Part shown: one piece after another, positions 8,544 to 17,200 of the stretch
Position numbering within the stretch: the first letter of the stretch is position 1
How the letters are laid out: the number at the start of each line of letters is the position of its first letter
From: Ktedonobacteria bacterium brp13
GTDB lineage: Bacteria; Chloroflexota; Ktedonobacteria; Ktedonobacterales; Ktedonobacteraceae
Assembly: GCA_015099395.1 (NCBI GenBank)
Contig: AP024096.1
Coordinates: 8,473,485 to 8,537,484, forward strand
DNA: 64,000 nt
Direction: 5' to 3'
Position numbers and translations under genes: made by a program
The notes under the pieces: generated by a model
What the model was told of the DNA's origin: nothing
The model's input: only the letters and a program-made list of their open reading frames with translations
Database searches by the model: none

Positions 8544-8843
8544 ATGTTAAAGCGTACAAAGCCGTATGTGTATGCTTGCTCCTTTTGTTTGAAAAATCAT
8601 CAACAGATTACGCGTTTGATTGCTGGTCCTAATCGTATCTACATTTGTAATGAATGTGTGATGCATTTTGTTGATAGTGAGGTGCTACCAGAGCATAATC
8701 AGCAATTAGTGTGTTCGTTCTGTGGCAAGCAACAGCAACAGATAGCGAATATCTGGTCAGGGGAACACGGTGTGAATATTTGTAGCGAGTGTCTTGAGCT
8801 CTGTGTAGATATTATCGCCGCGTCCTCCAGCCATAATGCGTAA
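8544..8843 (+). CDS. Small protein of two tandem ClpX-type C4 zinc fingers
   Basis: About 99 residues with two copies of the ClpX N-terminal zinc-binding domain: CSFCLKNHQQITRLIAGPN...YICNEC and CSFCGKQQQQIANIWSGEH...NICSEC. All eight Cys ligands are present. In ClpX this domain dimerises and binds adaptors and substrates; here there is no AAA+ ATPase, so the protein could be an adaptor or decoy for ClpX or a free protein-interaction module. The frame is open from 8481. ATG 8544 is preferred because AAGGATAA precedes it; ATG 8520 is the alternative. Confidence 0.75.
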   Translation: MLKRTKPYVYACSFCLKNHQQITRLIAGPNRIYICNECVMHFVDSEVLPEHNQQLVCSFCGKQQQQIANIWSGEHGVNICSECLELCVDIIAASSSHNA

Positions 8844-8844
8844 A

Positions 8845-9309
8845 CTAATAGATGATGATGCCAGTGAAGAGCGAGACGAAATTGTAGACCCATTCCGCAT
8901 CAGCTTTCGACATGTTTACGCAGCCATGTGAGCCCAGATCGGCTGCTGTATCGCCTGCAGTGTCCTGGTGCGGAAACTGTGTGTTGGGTCCATATTCGAC
9001 GCGCCACCAACTGTCATGAACAAAGTAGCCGTCGCTATGGTACTGCATGGCATAGTTGTATGGGGTAATATCGGCCGCGTTGGTCTGCATGGTCCGGATA
9101 TTCGTGAGATAAATGTTCAAGCTTTCGATGATCTGCTGGTAGTTGGCAACGGTTGTTGCGCTAGTGAGATCCTCTTCAACCCAGGAGCCAATCCCCGTAT
9201 TAGTATCGTATTCAAAGCCCATATGATAGGTGACATTGTTGTAGTTATCGTGGTAGAGATGCTGTTGCTCCCAACTGCTGCAAGTTTTGTTGTAGTTGTT
9301 GCGCCTCAT
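8845..9309 (-). CDS. L,D-transpeptidase (YkuD) catalytic part, probably N-terminally truncated
   Basis: 154 residues. The C-terminal half carries the YkuD active site: His in YFVHDSWWRVEYG and the Cys motif SHGCVNMSKADAEWVY. Such enzymes make 3-3 peptidoglycan cross-links outside the membrane. There is no signal peptide or membrane anchor, and the N-terminal ~70 residues (Asn/Tyr-rich) do not show the expected beta strands, so this is likely the surviving 3' part of a larger gene. Its ATG overlaps the stop of the IMPase gene by ATGA (9306-9309), which could couple translation by chance or by selection. Without export it could not reach its substrate. Confidence 0.7.
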   Translation of the reverse strand: MRRNNYNKTCSSWEQQHLYHDNYNNVTYHMGFEYDTNTGIGSWVEEDLTSATTVANYQQIIESLNIYLTNIRTMQTNAADITPYNYAMQYHSDGYFVHDSWWRVEYGPNTQFPHQDTAGDTAADLGSHGCVNMSKADAEWVYNFVSLFTGIIIY

Positions 9310-10103
9310 TTATTAATTCGGTTAATAAGATCTTGATGGAGCTTTTTGTGGCCCGCTATAATCAAGGAAAACTTGTCGGATAGACTGGTGATTGGGCGCA
9401 ATGGAGCTCCATGTTGATCGGTGACGATGCCACCAGCTTCTAACACGATACTCGCTGAGGCCAGGAAGGATTCACCAGTTATGTCATCCGCAATGTCGAT
9501 GTAGGCATCATAGGTGCCACTGGCGACATAGACGCTGTCGATGGCGGAGCTCCCGCAGCGGCGGACGAAACCCAGGCGTGGTGAATCGGTGAGCAGGTTG
9601 CGCAGCGACTCTTTCTGACGACCATCCAGATTGAGCCCGGCGACACAATCACGTATATTGGAGACATTGCTGATCTGACAACGTCGCCCATTGCGGAATG
9701 CACCACCACCTTTTTGAGCCTCGTAGACAGTGCCGCTAAAGAGCTCGCCAACCAGGGCCCAATGTACATTTTCAGGGGTGACTGGAGCATCAATTGGCAA
9801 GACCGCCAGTGCTACCGCTGCCGTCATGATTCCCCGTTCAACATTGGTAGAACCGTCGATAGGGTCAATAACGATACGATAAGGAGGATTCTCGCTGGTT
9901 GAGAAGGTGGGACGCTCTTCCGTAATGATCTCAAATCCTATTCCGCTCTCTGTCAGGCCATTGATGATGAGATCCTCTGCATCCCGGTCGAACTGCATCG
10001 TTGTATGTATATCTGACTTTGAATAGATCTGTTTACGGTCGTAGCGTTCGGCTTGCGTATATGCGCGTACTTGCCGAAAGAGTTGTTCTAATAATTCTAA
10101 CAT
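9306..10103 (-). CDS. Inositol-monophosphatase-family phosphatase
   Basis: 265 residues of the Mg2+-dependent IMPase/FBPase fold. The metal site DPIDGSTNVERG is intact, as are the upstream Glu (IITEERPTFS) and the GGGAFRNG loop. The usual C-terminal WDxAAG motif is replaced by ADDITGESFLASASIVLEAG, so the family metal Asp may be retained in a different context. Likely substrates are inositol phosphate, a histidinol phosphate or a nucleotide 3'-phosphate; the sequence does not decide. It is translationally overlapped with the transpeptidase fragment. Confidence 0.88.
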   Translation of the reverse strand: MLELLEQLFRQVRAYTQAERYDRKQIYSKSDIHTTMQFDRDAEDLIINGLTESGIGFEIITEERPTFSTSENPPYRIVIDPIDGSTNVERGIMTAAVALAVLPIDAPVTPENVHWALVGELFSGTVYEAQKGGGAFRNGRRCQISNVSNIRDCVAGLNLDGRQKESLRNLLTDSPRLGFVRRCGSSAIDSVYVASGTYDAYIDIADDITGESFLASASIVLEAGGIVTDQHGAPLRPITSLSDKFSLIIAGHKKLHQDLINRINK

Positions 10104-10271
10104 AGTTGAAAACTTGCCTATCTCCTGCGGATATTAGATCCTCAGATCTAGATTATGCCCAAAGCTCATTGTACCCAAAACCGTGTGAAACATGCAAATA
10201 CTCACCTTCCCAGTTCTACTCAGGGTATGACTTGTGTATAGTGTGTGGCACTGTTAGCTAGACCTCTGTAT

Positions 10272-11342
10272 CTATTCTATATTTGTTACGTACTGTATAA
10301 CAAAAGGATACAAACGTGTACCTTTGAGGAGGCGTTTGCTGGTGACTGCTATAGCCATTTCGTTCTGGTCGATGGCGAGCCAGCGGCGTTTTAGTCGTTC
10401 TGCGACAACTGGTGTAACACCGCTACCGCAAAAGCAGTCCAGGACAAGGTCACCCTCTTCGGAGGAGGCGAGCAGGATGCGTTCGAGAAGTGCTTCGGGC
10501 TTCTGTGTTGCGTAGCCTGTCCGTTCAGGATTGCGTTGATGGAGATGGCTGATATCGCTCCAGACATCGGCTAGTGACATGGTGGAGTCTTCCGTATACG
10601 TGTAGATGTGACCATTAGAGCGTATCGTCCAGGATGTCTGGCCGTTATCATCGACGTCGCGGCGCATATGGTTGCGCCTGTCTGCACCTCGGCGTATACT
10701 GACGCGTTCGCTATGAAAGTTGTATTGGGCTGACTTGGTGTAGAGCAGGATGGTGTCGTGTTTGCGGGCAAAAGTTTTCCTGGCACGACCGCCGGACTGA
10801 TAATGCCAGATAATTTCGTTTTTAAAACCAGCTCCACGTATGGCAGTTGGTCCTGAGAAGATCTCATCGAGGAGTAACTTCGCATAGTGCGCGGCACGCC
10901 AATCGAGATGTACATAGAGACTGCCATTTGTATCGAGCAGATAATAGAGATAGTAGAAGGTTTCATAGAGCCATTGTAGATACGTATCCAGACTATTGTT
11001 CCAGATATCGTGATAGGAGATGCGCGTTGCGGCTGAGAGCTGTGACCCGTTGTTAAAGGTGCGTCCTGTCATAAAGGGAGGATCGATGTAGATTACGTTG
11101 ACCTGTCCTGCGAACTCTGGGAGGAGTGTGCGTAAGGCCTGTATACGGTCGGCCTGAATCAGGCGATTCTGCCATTGGCTGCCGGTATCTTTTTGCTTTG
11201 AAGATACTACGAGTGCGTCTATCGCAAGTGGTTGTGACTGAGGAGGAGAGAGCGGATAGTTTTGTTGATCAACGAGTCTATGCTGGAGGCCGCTATCGTC
11301 ACTATTGGGCACTGCTTTCCCTTGCCAGGTCAGTTCTGCCAT
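10272..11342 (-). CDS. Orphan DNA methyltransferase (beta-class, N6-adenine or N4-cytosine)
   Basis: 356 residues. The catalytic motif IV NVIYIDPPFMTG (about residue 87) precedes the target-recognition region, and the SAM-binding motif I VLDCFCGSGVTP (about residue 310) lies near the C-terminus; this order defines the beta class. The motif around YATQKPEALLERIL is typical of Mod-like enzymes. No restriction endonuclease or specificity subunit is adjacent, so the enzyme looks solitary and may act in regulation or as a relic of a restriction-modification system. AGGAAATAGG precedes the ATG. Confidence 0.92.
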   Translation of the reverse strand: MAELTWQGKAVPNSDDSGLQHRLVDQQNYPLSPPQSQPLAIDALVVSSKQKDTGSQWQNRLIQADRIQALRTLLPEFAGQVNVIYIDPPFMTGRTFNNGSQLSAATRISYHDIWNNSLDTYLQWLYETFYYLYYLLDTNGSLYVHLDWRAAHYAKLLLDEIFSGPTAIRGAGFKNEIIWHYQSGGRARKTFARKHDTILLYTKSAQYNFHSERVSIRRGADRRNHMRRDVDDNGQTSWTIRSNGHIYTYTEDSTMSLADVWSDISHLHQRNPERTGYATQKPEALLERILLASSEEGDLVLDCFCGSGVTPVVAERLKRRWLAIDQNEMAIAVTSKRLLKGTRLYPFVIQYVTNIE

Positions 11343-11636
11343 TACCTATTTCCTGTTCCGTATGACGTTTTCAGCCAATGTAGCATATCTATAATAAATT
11401 ATCCACCCCTTTGCTTGCTCGGGAATGCTACGTAGCGTTGTTTTGCCTTCTATACTAATTGGTGATCGTTCTGTACAATTAACCCTGGACAGCATACAAT
11501 AGACTGGGGATCGAGGTCTTTCGATGACTCTGCCCTATTACTGTTGGTGAAGCCTCGCTATATAGGCAGTGATATGGGTCATTAAGTATAGGTCGTTCGT
11601 TACCCATTACTATGCATACGAGGTAGATAACATATC

Positions 11637-12026
11637 ATGTCAAATATCGTCTGGGTCTTATTCAGTATTGTTGCATACATTGGTGGTCTTTACCTTATGC
11701 TGCGCACCACGCCGATGTTGCTGGCTCGTTCCTACGATGAGGGTTTGTTTATGGCGATCGCTGCTGGCGATATCCTGGGTGCTATTCTTGCCTTTGGTGG
11801 TATCGTTGTGATCTTCGAGGCCTTCAATGGGAGCACTTTGGTGAAGGTGATTAGCGTTATTCTACTGCTTGGCGTGCTCTTGATTACTGGTCGGTTGGCG
11901 CTTTTTAGCCTGCGGCCACGGTATGTTGCAGGTACCAATAAGGTTTCACGTATCATAACCGGCATCTACTGTATCTGCCTGGTAATCTCTTCAGTTTATT
12001 ATATGGTGCAGATGATCAAAGCCTAG
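11637..12026 (+). CDS. Small four-helix membrane protein, unknown function
   Basis: 129 residues with four predicted membrane segments: VLFSIVAYIGGLYLML, AIAAGDILGAILAFGGIVVI, VISVILLLGVLLITGRLAL and ITGIYCICLVISSVYYMV. A GAGGT about 12 bases upstream supports the ATG. No family recognised. The gene stands alone and converges on the S9 peptidase, with a strong bidirectional terminator between them. Confidence 0.75.
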   Translation: MSNIVWVLFSIVAYIGGLYLMLRTTPMLLARSYDEGLFMAIAAGDILGAILAFGGIVVIFEAFNGSTLVKVISVILLLGVLLITGRLALFSLRPRYVAGTNKVSRIITGIYCICLVISSVYYMVQMIKA

Positions 12027-12059
12027 TCTAGCTGTAGCTATAGCATAAATTTTGTTGAG

Positions 12060-12123
12060 CAAGAGGAGAGAGGCTACGCAGCGTCTATCTTGAAATAGAT
12101 GTTGTGCAACCTCTCTCCTCTTG
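12060..12123. terminator. Bidirectional terminator between convergent genes
   Basis: caagaggagagagg (12060-12073) and cctctctcctcttg (12110-12123) are perfect 14-base complements. The 36-base interior has a further small stem (ctatct/agatg region). It serves the membrane protein on plus and the S9 peptidase on minus. Confidence 0.8.
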
Positions 12124-12144
12124 TCCGTTGATGGATCTTAATGG

Positions 12145-14328
12145 TCAATCCTGTGAACTAATCTCGTGAATAAGGAAGCGTTCAAACCATTGGACTGTAC
12201 GACGTAGACGGTCAACGCGCTGTTGCGGTTCGTTGATACCAGGCCAATCCATCAGGTGACTGGCTCCCAGATAGTTTACCAGTTCGACAGGCTTTTTTCG
12301 TTTGCGTAAAGCAATGAAGAACTGATAGGACTCGCTGAAGGGACAGCGCAGATCTTTTTCGCCGTGCAGCAAGAGCAGTGGTGTCTGGACCTTATCAACA
12401 AAGTTGAGTGCAGAACGCTGCTGCGGGTTGGTGGTCTCATCCATAGAGAGTGCAAACCAGACTGTCTGATCAGTGAGCAACGTGGCGCTCTCGATCGAAC
12501 TAATACCGTTGCGACTGACGGCAGCCTTAAAGCGTGGATCCTGGCTGATGGCCCAGTTTGTCATATAGCCACCATAGCTCATCCCACCGATACCGAGGCG
12601 TTGCGGATCAATTGGCTCATTTGCGATAACGTAATCGATGCCGGTCAGTAGATCTTTGAGGTCAGCTCCCCCCCAATCGTTCAGGACGCTACGGCTAAAA
12701 TCTTCGCCGTAGCCTGCGCTGCCACGTGGGTTGGGGGCCAGTACTGCTATCCCTCGTCCTGTCAATACCTGGAATTCGTGTACGTAGCTATCGCCCCAGG
12801 CCAGTGAGGGGCCACCATGGATTGCGAGGACTAATGGTGCTTTCTGGCCGGTAGTCAGAATGGGTAGATAGAGGACGCCTTCAATCTGCTTGCCATCGAA
12901 GCTCTGCCAGTTGATCCTGCGCGGGCGTGTGAGGCGATGGCTTTGCAGGATAGGATCGTTGATCCTGGTGAGCTTGCGTGGCTGCAGACTTTGACTGTCC
13001 ATACACCAGATATCGCCAGGTGTAAACCAATCGGCGCGTACCATAGCGATCATTTTTCCGTTCTGGCTCAACTGTGGACTGATGTAGCGACCATTGCCCG
13101 TGGTGAGACGTTGCAGGTTTTGTTGTGTGAGATCGAGACGGTACAGGTGGAGTTGACCACGCTGTTGGAATGGGAGTAGAAGAGCCTGGCTGTGTGGATA
13201 CCATAGCGGGCGTGCAAGATATTCATCACGTAGTTCATCGATGATCCAGGCCTGACTGGTGTAGGCCTCTGCGCCAGGTACAGCCAGGTGGGGAGTGCTC
13301 TCTCCTTGTGCATTGACGATCCAGGGCGTGATGTGACTTGCCTCGGTCTGATCGGGTGAATAGAGATATGCAATGTGTTGACCATCTGGTGACCAGGCAG
13401 GCATCTGAGCCAGCCCTTCTTCCGGCGTGAGACGTCGGAGCTTGCCGGTAGCCAGAGTCAATACCCAGAGGGCCATGCTGACACTGAGATCTGGATCAGC
13501 GCGACGGTTTGCACTGAAAACAACCTCCTGCCCATCCGGTGACCAGCAGGATTGTACGAGATCGACCGGTTCAGAGGTCAATCGTAGTGTCTCTCCTGTC
13601 AACGGTACGAGCCAGAGTTGCTGATGACGTCCATTACGCTCACCGCTACCATCATGGCGTGCATCCAGGCGTGTATAGATAGTTGTGGATGCTGCGGTAC
13701 CGGGCTGGTCGGGTTGATCATCCTGAGGCTTCCAGGCGCTGTGGGCCAGGAGCATCTGTCCCGCCGGATGCCAGCTATACTCGCTGACCCCGTGCGTCAG
13801 GTTGCTGATCCGGCGTGCTTCGCCACCGAGCAGGGAGAGCAGATAGATCTGTGGTTCGCCTGTGCGGTCACTAAGAAAGGCGAGCGTCTGTCCATCAGGC
13901 GACCAACGTGGTTGTGTGTCACGTTGCATACCTGAGCTTAATTGGCGAGGCATGATAGTCTTGCCTTCACAGATATCTACCAACCAGATTGCGCTGGTGG
14001 TAGTATTGCTTTCGGCTGAGCTTGTCAGGAGCGTGTAGGTGATGTAGCGACCATCCGGTGATATCTGTGGATCGCTGACAATTTTGAGGGTGAGGAGATT
14101 ATCGATGTCCATGGGAGGAAGGACTGGTTGTAATGATGGCGATGCTGCCTCTGGTGGAGGTTGGATGGTAATTGTCGGTTGATTTTGCGGATTGGTGTCG
14201 GGTGGGGTTATGTTTGCTATTGGTGTGCCTGGTGCATGGTTGTCCAGATCTGGTTGCACTGTTGATCCCGTATTCGTCTGTACGGGAGCGCGTTGGGTCG
14301 TTGGTTCTTCATTCTCTAAGGTACTCAT
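12145..14328 (-). CDS. S9 family (prolyl oligopeptidase/acylaminoacyl-peptidase type) peptidase
   Basis: 727 residues. After an ~85-residue Pro/Thr/Asn-rich disordered N-terminus comes a beta-propeller (about 85-440) with TolB-like repeats such as PRWSPDGQTLAFLSDRTGEP. The alpha/beta hydrolase domain follows (about 470-727): nucleophile Ser in GIGGMSYGGYM, Asp in LLLHGEKDLRCP, His in LGASHLMDWPG. The oxyanion segment AIHGGPSLAWGDSY is intact. It degrades peptides in the cytoplasm, with the propeller restricting access to short substrates. GAAGGGAT is 6 bases before the ATG. No signal peptide. Confidence 0.95.
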   Translation of the reverse strand: MSTLENEEPTTQRAPVQTNTGSTVQPDLDNHAPGTPIANITPPDTNPQNQPTITIQPPPEAASPSLQPVLPPMDIDNLLTLKIVSDPQISPDGRYITYTLLTSSAESNTTTSAIWLVDICEGKTIMPRQLSSGMQRDTQPRWSPDGQTLAFLSDRTGEPQIYLLSLLGGEARRISNLTHGVSEYSWHPAGQMLLAHSAWKPQDDQPDQPGTAASTTIYTRLDARHDGSGERNGRHQQLWLVPLTGETLRLTSEPVDLVQSCWSPDGQEVVFSANRRADPDLSVSMALWVLTLATGKLRRLTPEEGLAQMPAWSPDGQHIAYLYSPDQTEASHITPWIVNAQGESTPHLAVPGAEAYTSQAWIIDELRDEYLARPLWYPHSQALLLPFQQRGQLHLYRLDLTQQNLQRLTTGNGRYISPQLSQNGKMIAMVRADWFTPGDIWCMDSQSLQPRKLTRINDPILQSHRLTRPRRINWQSFDGKQIEGVLYLPILTTGQKAPLVLAIHGGPSLAWGDSYVHEFQVLTGRGIAVLAPNPRGSAGYGEDFSRSVLNDWGGADLKDLLTGIDYVIANEPIDPQRLGIGGMSYGGYMTNWAISQDPRFKAAVSRNGISSIESATLLTDQTVWFALSMDETTNPQQRSALNFVDKVQTPLLLLHGEKDLRCPFSESYQFFIALRKRKKPVELVNYLGASHLMDWPGINEPQQRVDRLRRTVQWFERFLIHEISSQD

Positions 14329-14671
14329 ACAACATCCCTTCGATTTGCTCTGTTGGCGATAATATACTCAGGTTAGCATTTAGCTGGTCCGTATGTACTT
14401 TCGTGTATTAGCGTGCGTATAACGCTGTGTGGACGTGTGTGGACATGTGTGCTCTCTTCTGTTGTGATCCGAATGGCTTATAACACTGTATACGCTCTAT
14501 AGCTGATAGAGGTTATTTCTCAGCGCTGCGCCACCGGGTAGTTGTCGCCTACTATGACTGTCGCGTCTTGTTTTATCTACGAGCATCAGAAAGTAAATAT
14601 GATATCATATGAATATCTGCATCTATCATATATAGGAATGCTTGTGTCTCGTTTTTGACGGGGAGGAATCG
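14329..14671. other. Divergent intergenic region, 343 bp
   Basis: It separates the minus-strand S9 peptidase from plus-strand acuB, so it must hold two promoters. The only notable structures are a GTGTGGAC-rich stretch (14430-14455) and a short AT palindrome tatgatatcata (about 14598-14609). No promoter with good spacing was identified. Confidence 0.5.
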
Positions 14672-15394
14672 ATGATTGTACGCGATATCATGACAACCAG
14701 GTTAATTGCTGTAGAGCCTGATGATACTCTGGCTCATGCCATAACTTTGCTGCGTCAGTATCATTTCCACCACCTGCCGGTGACATGCAAGCTGCATCGG
14801 AAAACACCTGAAGGGGTACTGACAACCCTGTTGCTCTGCGAAGGGATGGTATCGACTCAGGATATCGATATTGCTGCGGCCGGGGCTCCTGGTCGGCAGA
14901 ATGAGCAAGCGTTCTGGCAAGAGCGGCGAATCGTTGAAGTGATGCACCATGCCTCTCTGCGTGTGACGCCGACTACGAGTGTCTCTGCTGCGGCACAGAT
15001 TCTGGTGGAGCGTGGACTGAATTGTCTACCGGTTGTAGAGTATGAATTGATTGAAGGTGAGACACAGGCAGTCCTGGTGGGTTTGATTACCAGGAGTGAT
15101 CTTTTACAGGCACTTTCTCGTGCTATGGGAAGCGCTGAACCGGGGATGCAACTGGATGTCCTGCTCCCACTTGGGGATATTAGTTCACTGGCAAATACAT
15201 TGCTCCTGGCTCATGAGATGCATGTGCAGGTGCATAGTGTGCTGGCGACTCCCGACGAGCAGGGGAATCTGAAGGTAGCGTCGTTGCGACTGGGGACGAT
15301 TAATCCGTCTCCCTTGCTGGTGCGTTTGCGCAAAGAAGGTATCCAGTATTCTTATGGTGAATCTCTTAAAGAAGATGAGATGCCACAGCGCTAA
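14672..15394 (+). CDS. acuB: AcuB-like protein: CBS domain pair plus C-terminal ACT-like region
   Basis: 240 residues. Two CBS domains: IVRDIMTTRLIAVEPDDTLA to about residue 80, and VEVMHHASLRVTPTTSVSAA with ITRSDLLQAL ending about 155; the remaining ~85 residues resemble the ACT-like tail of AcuB. CBS pairs bind adenine nucleotides and regulate partner proteins. The frame is open from a TTG at 14642, but ATG 14672 is preceded by GGGGAGG at 6-7 bases and begins exactly at the CBS domain. It is followed 21 bases later by an AcuC-type deacetylase relic, the gene partner of acuB in Bacillus, which supports the assignment. Confidence 0.75.
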   Translation: MIVRDIMTTRLIAVEPDDTLAHAITLLRQYHFHHLPVTCKLHRKTPEGVLTTLLLCEGMVSTQDIDIAAAGAPGRQNEQAFWQERRIVEVMHHASLRVTPTTSVSAAAQILVERGLNCLPVVEYELIEGETQAVLVGLITRSDLLQALSRAMGSAEPGMQLDVLLPLGDISSLANTLLLAHEMHVQVHSVLATPDEQGNLKVASLRLGTINPSPLLVRLRKEGIQYSYGESLKEDEMPQR

Positions 15395-15414
15395 GAAAGG
15401 CAGCAGATAAGGTT

Positions 15415-15828
15415 ATGACAGATACACATTCCGTTCAGCCACACCATCGCGCACGCTTATTATTTGATGCCGGTGCCTTGCACTATGATTTTGGTCCCAC
15501 CCATCCCTTGAATCCGAACCGTATTCGTGCTTTGATGGATCTCTTGCAGTGTAGTAATCTCTGGAACCCTGATGATCCTCATACTGCCCTTGCGCTTACT
15601 GCTGCGGCGACTGAGGAACAACTCACACTGATTCATTCGCCTGCCTATGTTGCCGCTGTCCGTGAGTTAAGTCAACCGCTGGCTGATGGCGTGAATATGC
15701 AGGCGCGACAGCAGCAGCGCTCCGAGTTGGCGTCGCGTTACGGTTTTGGGGATAGTGGCACTCCGCCTGCTACTGGCACTGGGATGCTGAGAACCTGGGT
15801 ATCTCGATGTATAAGTATCGTGAACTGA
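15415..15828 (+). pseudogene. acuC: Truncated AcuC/histone-deacetylase-family protein
   Basis: The first ~115 residues match the N-terminus of AcuC-type Zn deacetylases: LLFDAGALHYDFGPTHPLNP, NRIRALMDLL and LIHSPAYVAAVRELS. After ASRYGFGDSGTPP the similarity stops and the frame ends 25 residues later; the family continues for ~250 more residues including the zinc ligands and catalytic His pair. The enzyme is therefore lost by a large internal or 3' deletion. It follows acuB closely, as in acetoin-utilisation operons, where AcuC deacetylates acetyl-CoA synthetase. Confidence 0.85.
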
Positions 15829-16001
15829 TCAAGCATCTATTTGGGACGCAGGACTTTAGGGAGTACTCGACAACCGAGCCAAACGTAAGTATGGAGCCAA
15901 CGAATGTGCTCGTTGCTCGTGTTGGTAATCGTGTCGATAAACATATTGCCGATCAGTTTCTTAATCGTCTGATTCGTTCAACTGCACTGACTGGTATGTA
16001 G
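15754..16001 (+). pseudogene. Unrecognised C-terminal gene fragment after the acuC relic
   Basis: In a different frame from the acuC remnant, coding-like sequence resumes: DAENLGISMYKYRELIKH, then FREYSTTEPNVSMEPTNVLV, ending in LNRLIRSTALTGM with a stop at 15999-16001. Codon choice looks like the flanking genes and there is no start with a ribosome-binding site. It is probably the 3' end of a gene fused to acuC by a deletion. I do not recognise the family. Confidence 0.4.
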
Positions 16002-16260
16002 ATTTAACTATGAAAGAAGCTCTGTTGTACTTGCTCTAGTACCTTTGTCATTACCAGAATTACAGTAAAGGCAATCTGGGAGCCGTTTAAGATACTATTT
16101 TGTACTTGTAAGGCGTAGTGCAATAGAGTATAAAGAGAGAGTAATAGATTGCTATCTGTGCAGGCGTCTTGCTAGCCGATTAGTAATCTAGCGAACGTGT
16201 GGATTATATGGCGTCGCGCGTTCTCTATCATAGTGCGGTCACTGTAGTACTTGTCTATGT

Positions 16261-16290
16261 GCGTAGTGTGTCGTAGTGTGTCGTAGTGTG
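16261..16290. repeat. Three tandem 10-bp units
   Basis: tcgtagtgtg is repeated three times (first copy with g in place of t). Ten-base period, intergenic, no associated gene feature. Confidence 0.85.
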
Positions 16291-16401
16291 AGAATGTAGT
16301 TCATTCACGAAGTTCGTCAATAATAAGATATTACTCTGAAAACCATGTGAGTGGCGTTGCATACGCGACGCATTCAGGTTTTTGGATGAATGGTAAGCAT
16401 T

Positions 16402-16441
16402 GTAGCGGCGAGCCGCCCTTTGAATGAAGGTGGCCCGCCGC
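16402..16441 (+). terminator. GC-rich hairpin, possible terminator
   Basis: agcggcgagccgcc (16402-16415) pairs with ggtggcccgccgct (16428-16441) with two mismatches around a 12-base loop; a short pyrimidine stretch (ttcctt) follows. It would end any transcript reading through the acuC relic region. Confidence 0.5.
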
Positions 16442-16575
16442 TTTCCTTAGAATATCCTGAGTGGTGAGTATTGCGAGCTAAGAAAAAGATAAGAAACCTT
16501 GGTAAAAGTGAAACCTCTCTCTAAGGTTATTCGTAATACTAGCAACGGATACGACTAACAAACGAGGGAACGCCC

Positions 16576-16818
16576 ATGCAAGATATTACACCAATCTTTT
16601 TCGACGACGATAATGACGCTAATGATGACAATTATGATGATGTTGATCAGCTCTTCAATAAATTAGAGACATTTCAGCCGCCGGTCGATATGGTTGCTCG
16701 TATTATGAATGCAGTCTCTCAGATGCCTTCGCCACTGGAGATGCAGCGTCAGCAGCAACGATCATTTCTTGCTATGGGCGGCCTGATTGCGCATAAAGAT
16801 GATCTGGATCCGTCGTAA
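16576..16818 (+). CDS. Small acidic protein, unknown function
   Basis: 80 residues. The N-terminal third is strongly acidic (FFDDDNDANDDNYDD), followed by an amphipathic segment LFNKLETFQPPVDMVARIMN. GAGGG lies 9 bases before the ATG, so it is a genuine gene. The pattern of an acidic head followed by a short helical PPxDMVxRIM segment recalls the N-termini of small anti-sigma-like proteins, but there is no membrane segment or zinc motif, so no function is given. Confidence 0.7.
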   Translation: MQDITPIFFDDDNDANDDNYDDVDQLFNKLETFQPPVDMVARIMNAVSQMPSPLEMQRQQQRSFLAMGGLIAHKDDLDPS

Positions 16819-16983
16819 GTCACAGTGGTGACTGGCGACATCATCAAAAATAGCTATAGCCATATTTTATTGCACACCAGGCATAAGATTTCTTTGATCT
16901 CGGCAATGGAAATAAAAGTGCGGCAGCGTATACTGATGTATTTGCTGCCGCATTATTGTGTCTCGCGGAGGGAAACCATGGTA

Positions 16984-17172
16984 TCAAGCGATCTGTTCGG
17001 AGAGCTTGCCCGTTGAGACTAGCCAGCGCACGAATTCCATGCGACGATGGGTGGCCTGTGCCAACCGCCGCTCGTGCTCGGCATAGTCCTTGCGAAGCTT
17101 ACTTAATTGAACGACTTCATGTTCGGCGAATCCACCCTTCAGCAAAAGCTCGCGATCTTCGTGACGATCCAT
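16984..17172 (-). CDS. Small charged protein, unknown function
   Basis: 62 residues, mostly helical and charged (HEVVQLSKLRKDYAEHERRL). An excellent SD, AGAAGGAGAA, stands 6 bases before the ATG, which marks it as a real gene despite its size. It follows the receiver gene at 17201 with a 28-base gap, so it is probably co-transcribed. Function not recognised. Confidence 0.7.
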   Translation of the reverse strand: MDRHEDRELLLKGGFAEHEVVQLSKLRKDYAEHERRLAQATHRRMEFVRWLVSTGKLSEQIA

Positions 17173-17200
17173 TCTAGTTCTCCTTCTGGCATAAGAACAA

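Larger units (their letters stand above)
16002..16575. other. 574-bp gene-free region
   Basis: Holds a short 10-bp direct repeat (16261-16290) and a GC-rich hairpin (16402-16441). No ORF with a ribosome-binding site. AT content rises toward the start of the small acidic gene at 16576, so its promoter should lie in the last 150 bases. Confidence 0.5.

Noticed and set aside
10848..11365. Plus-strand ORFs opposite the methyltransferase as a restriction enzyme
   Set aside because: No nuclease motif and no SD; they are antisense shadows.
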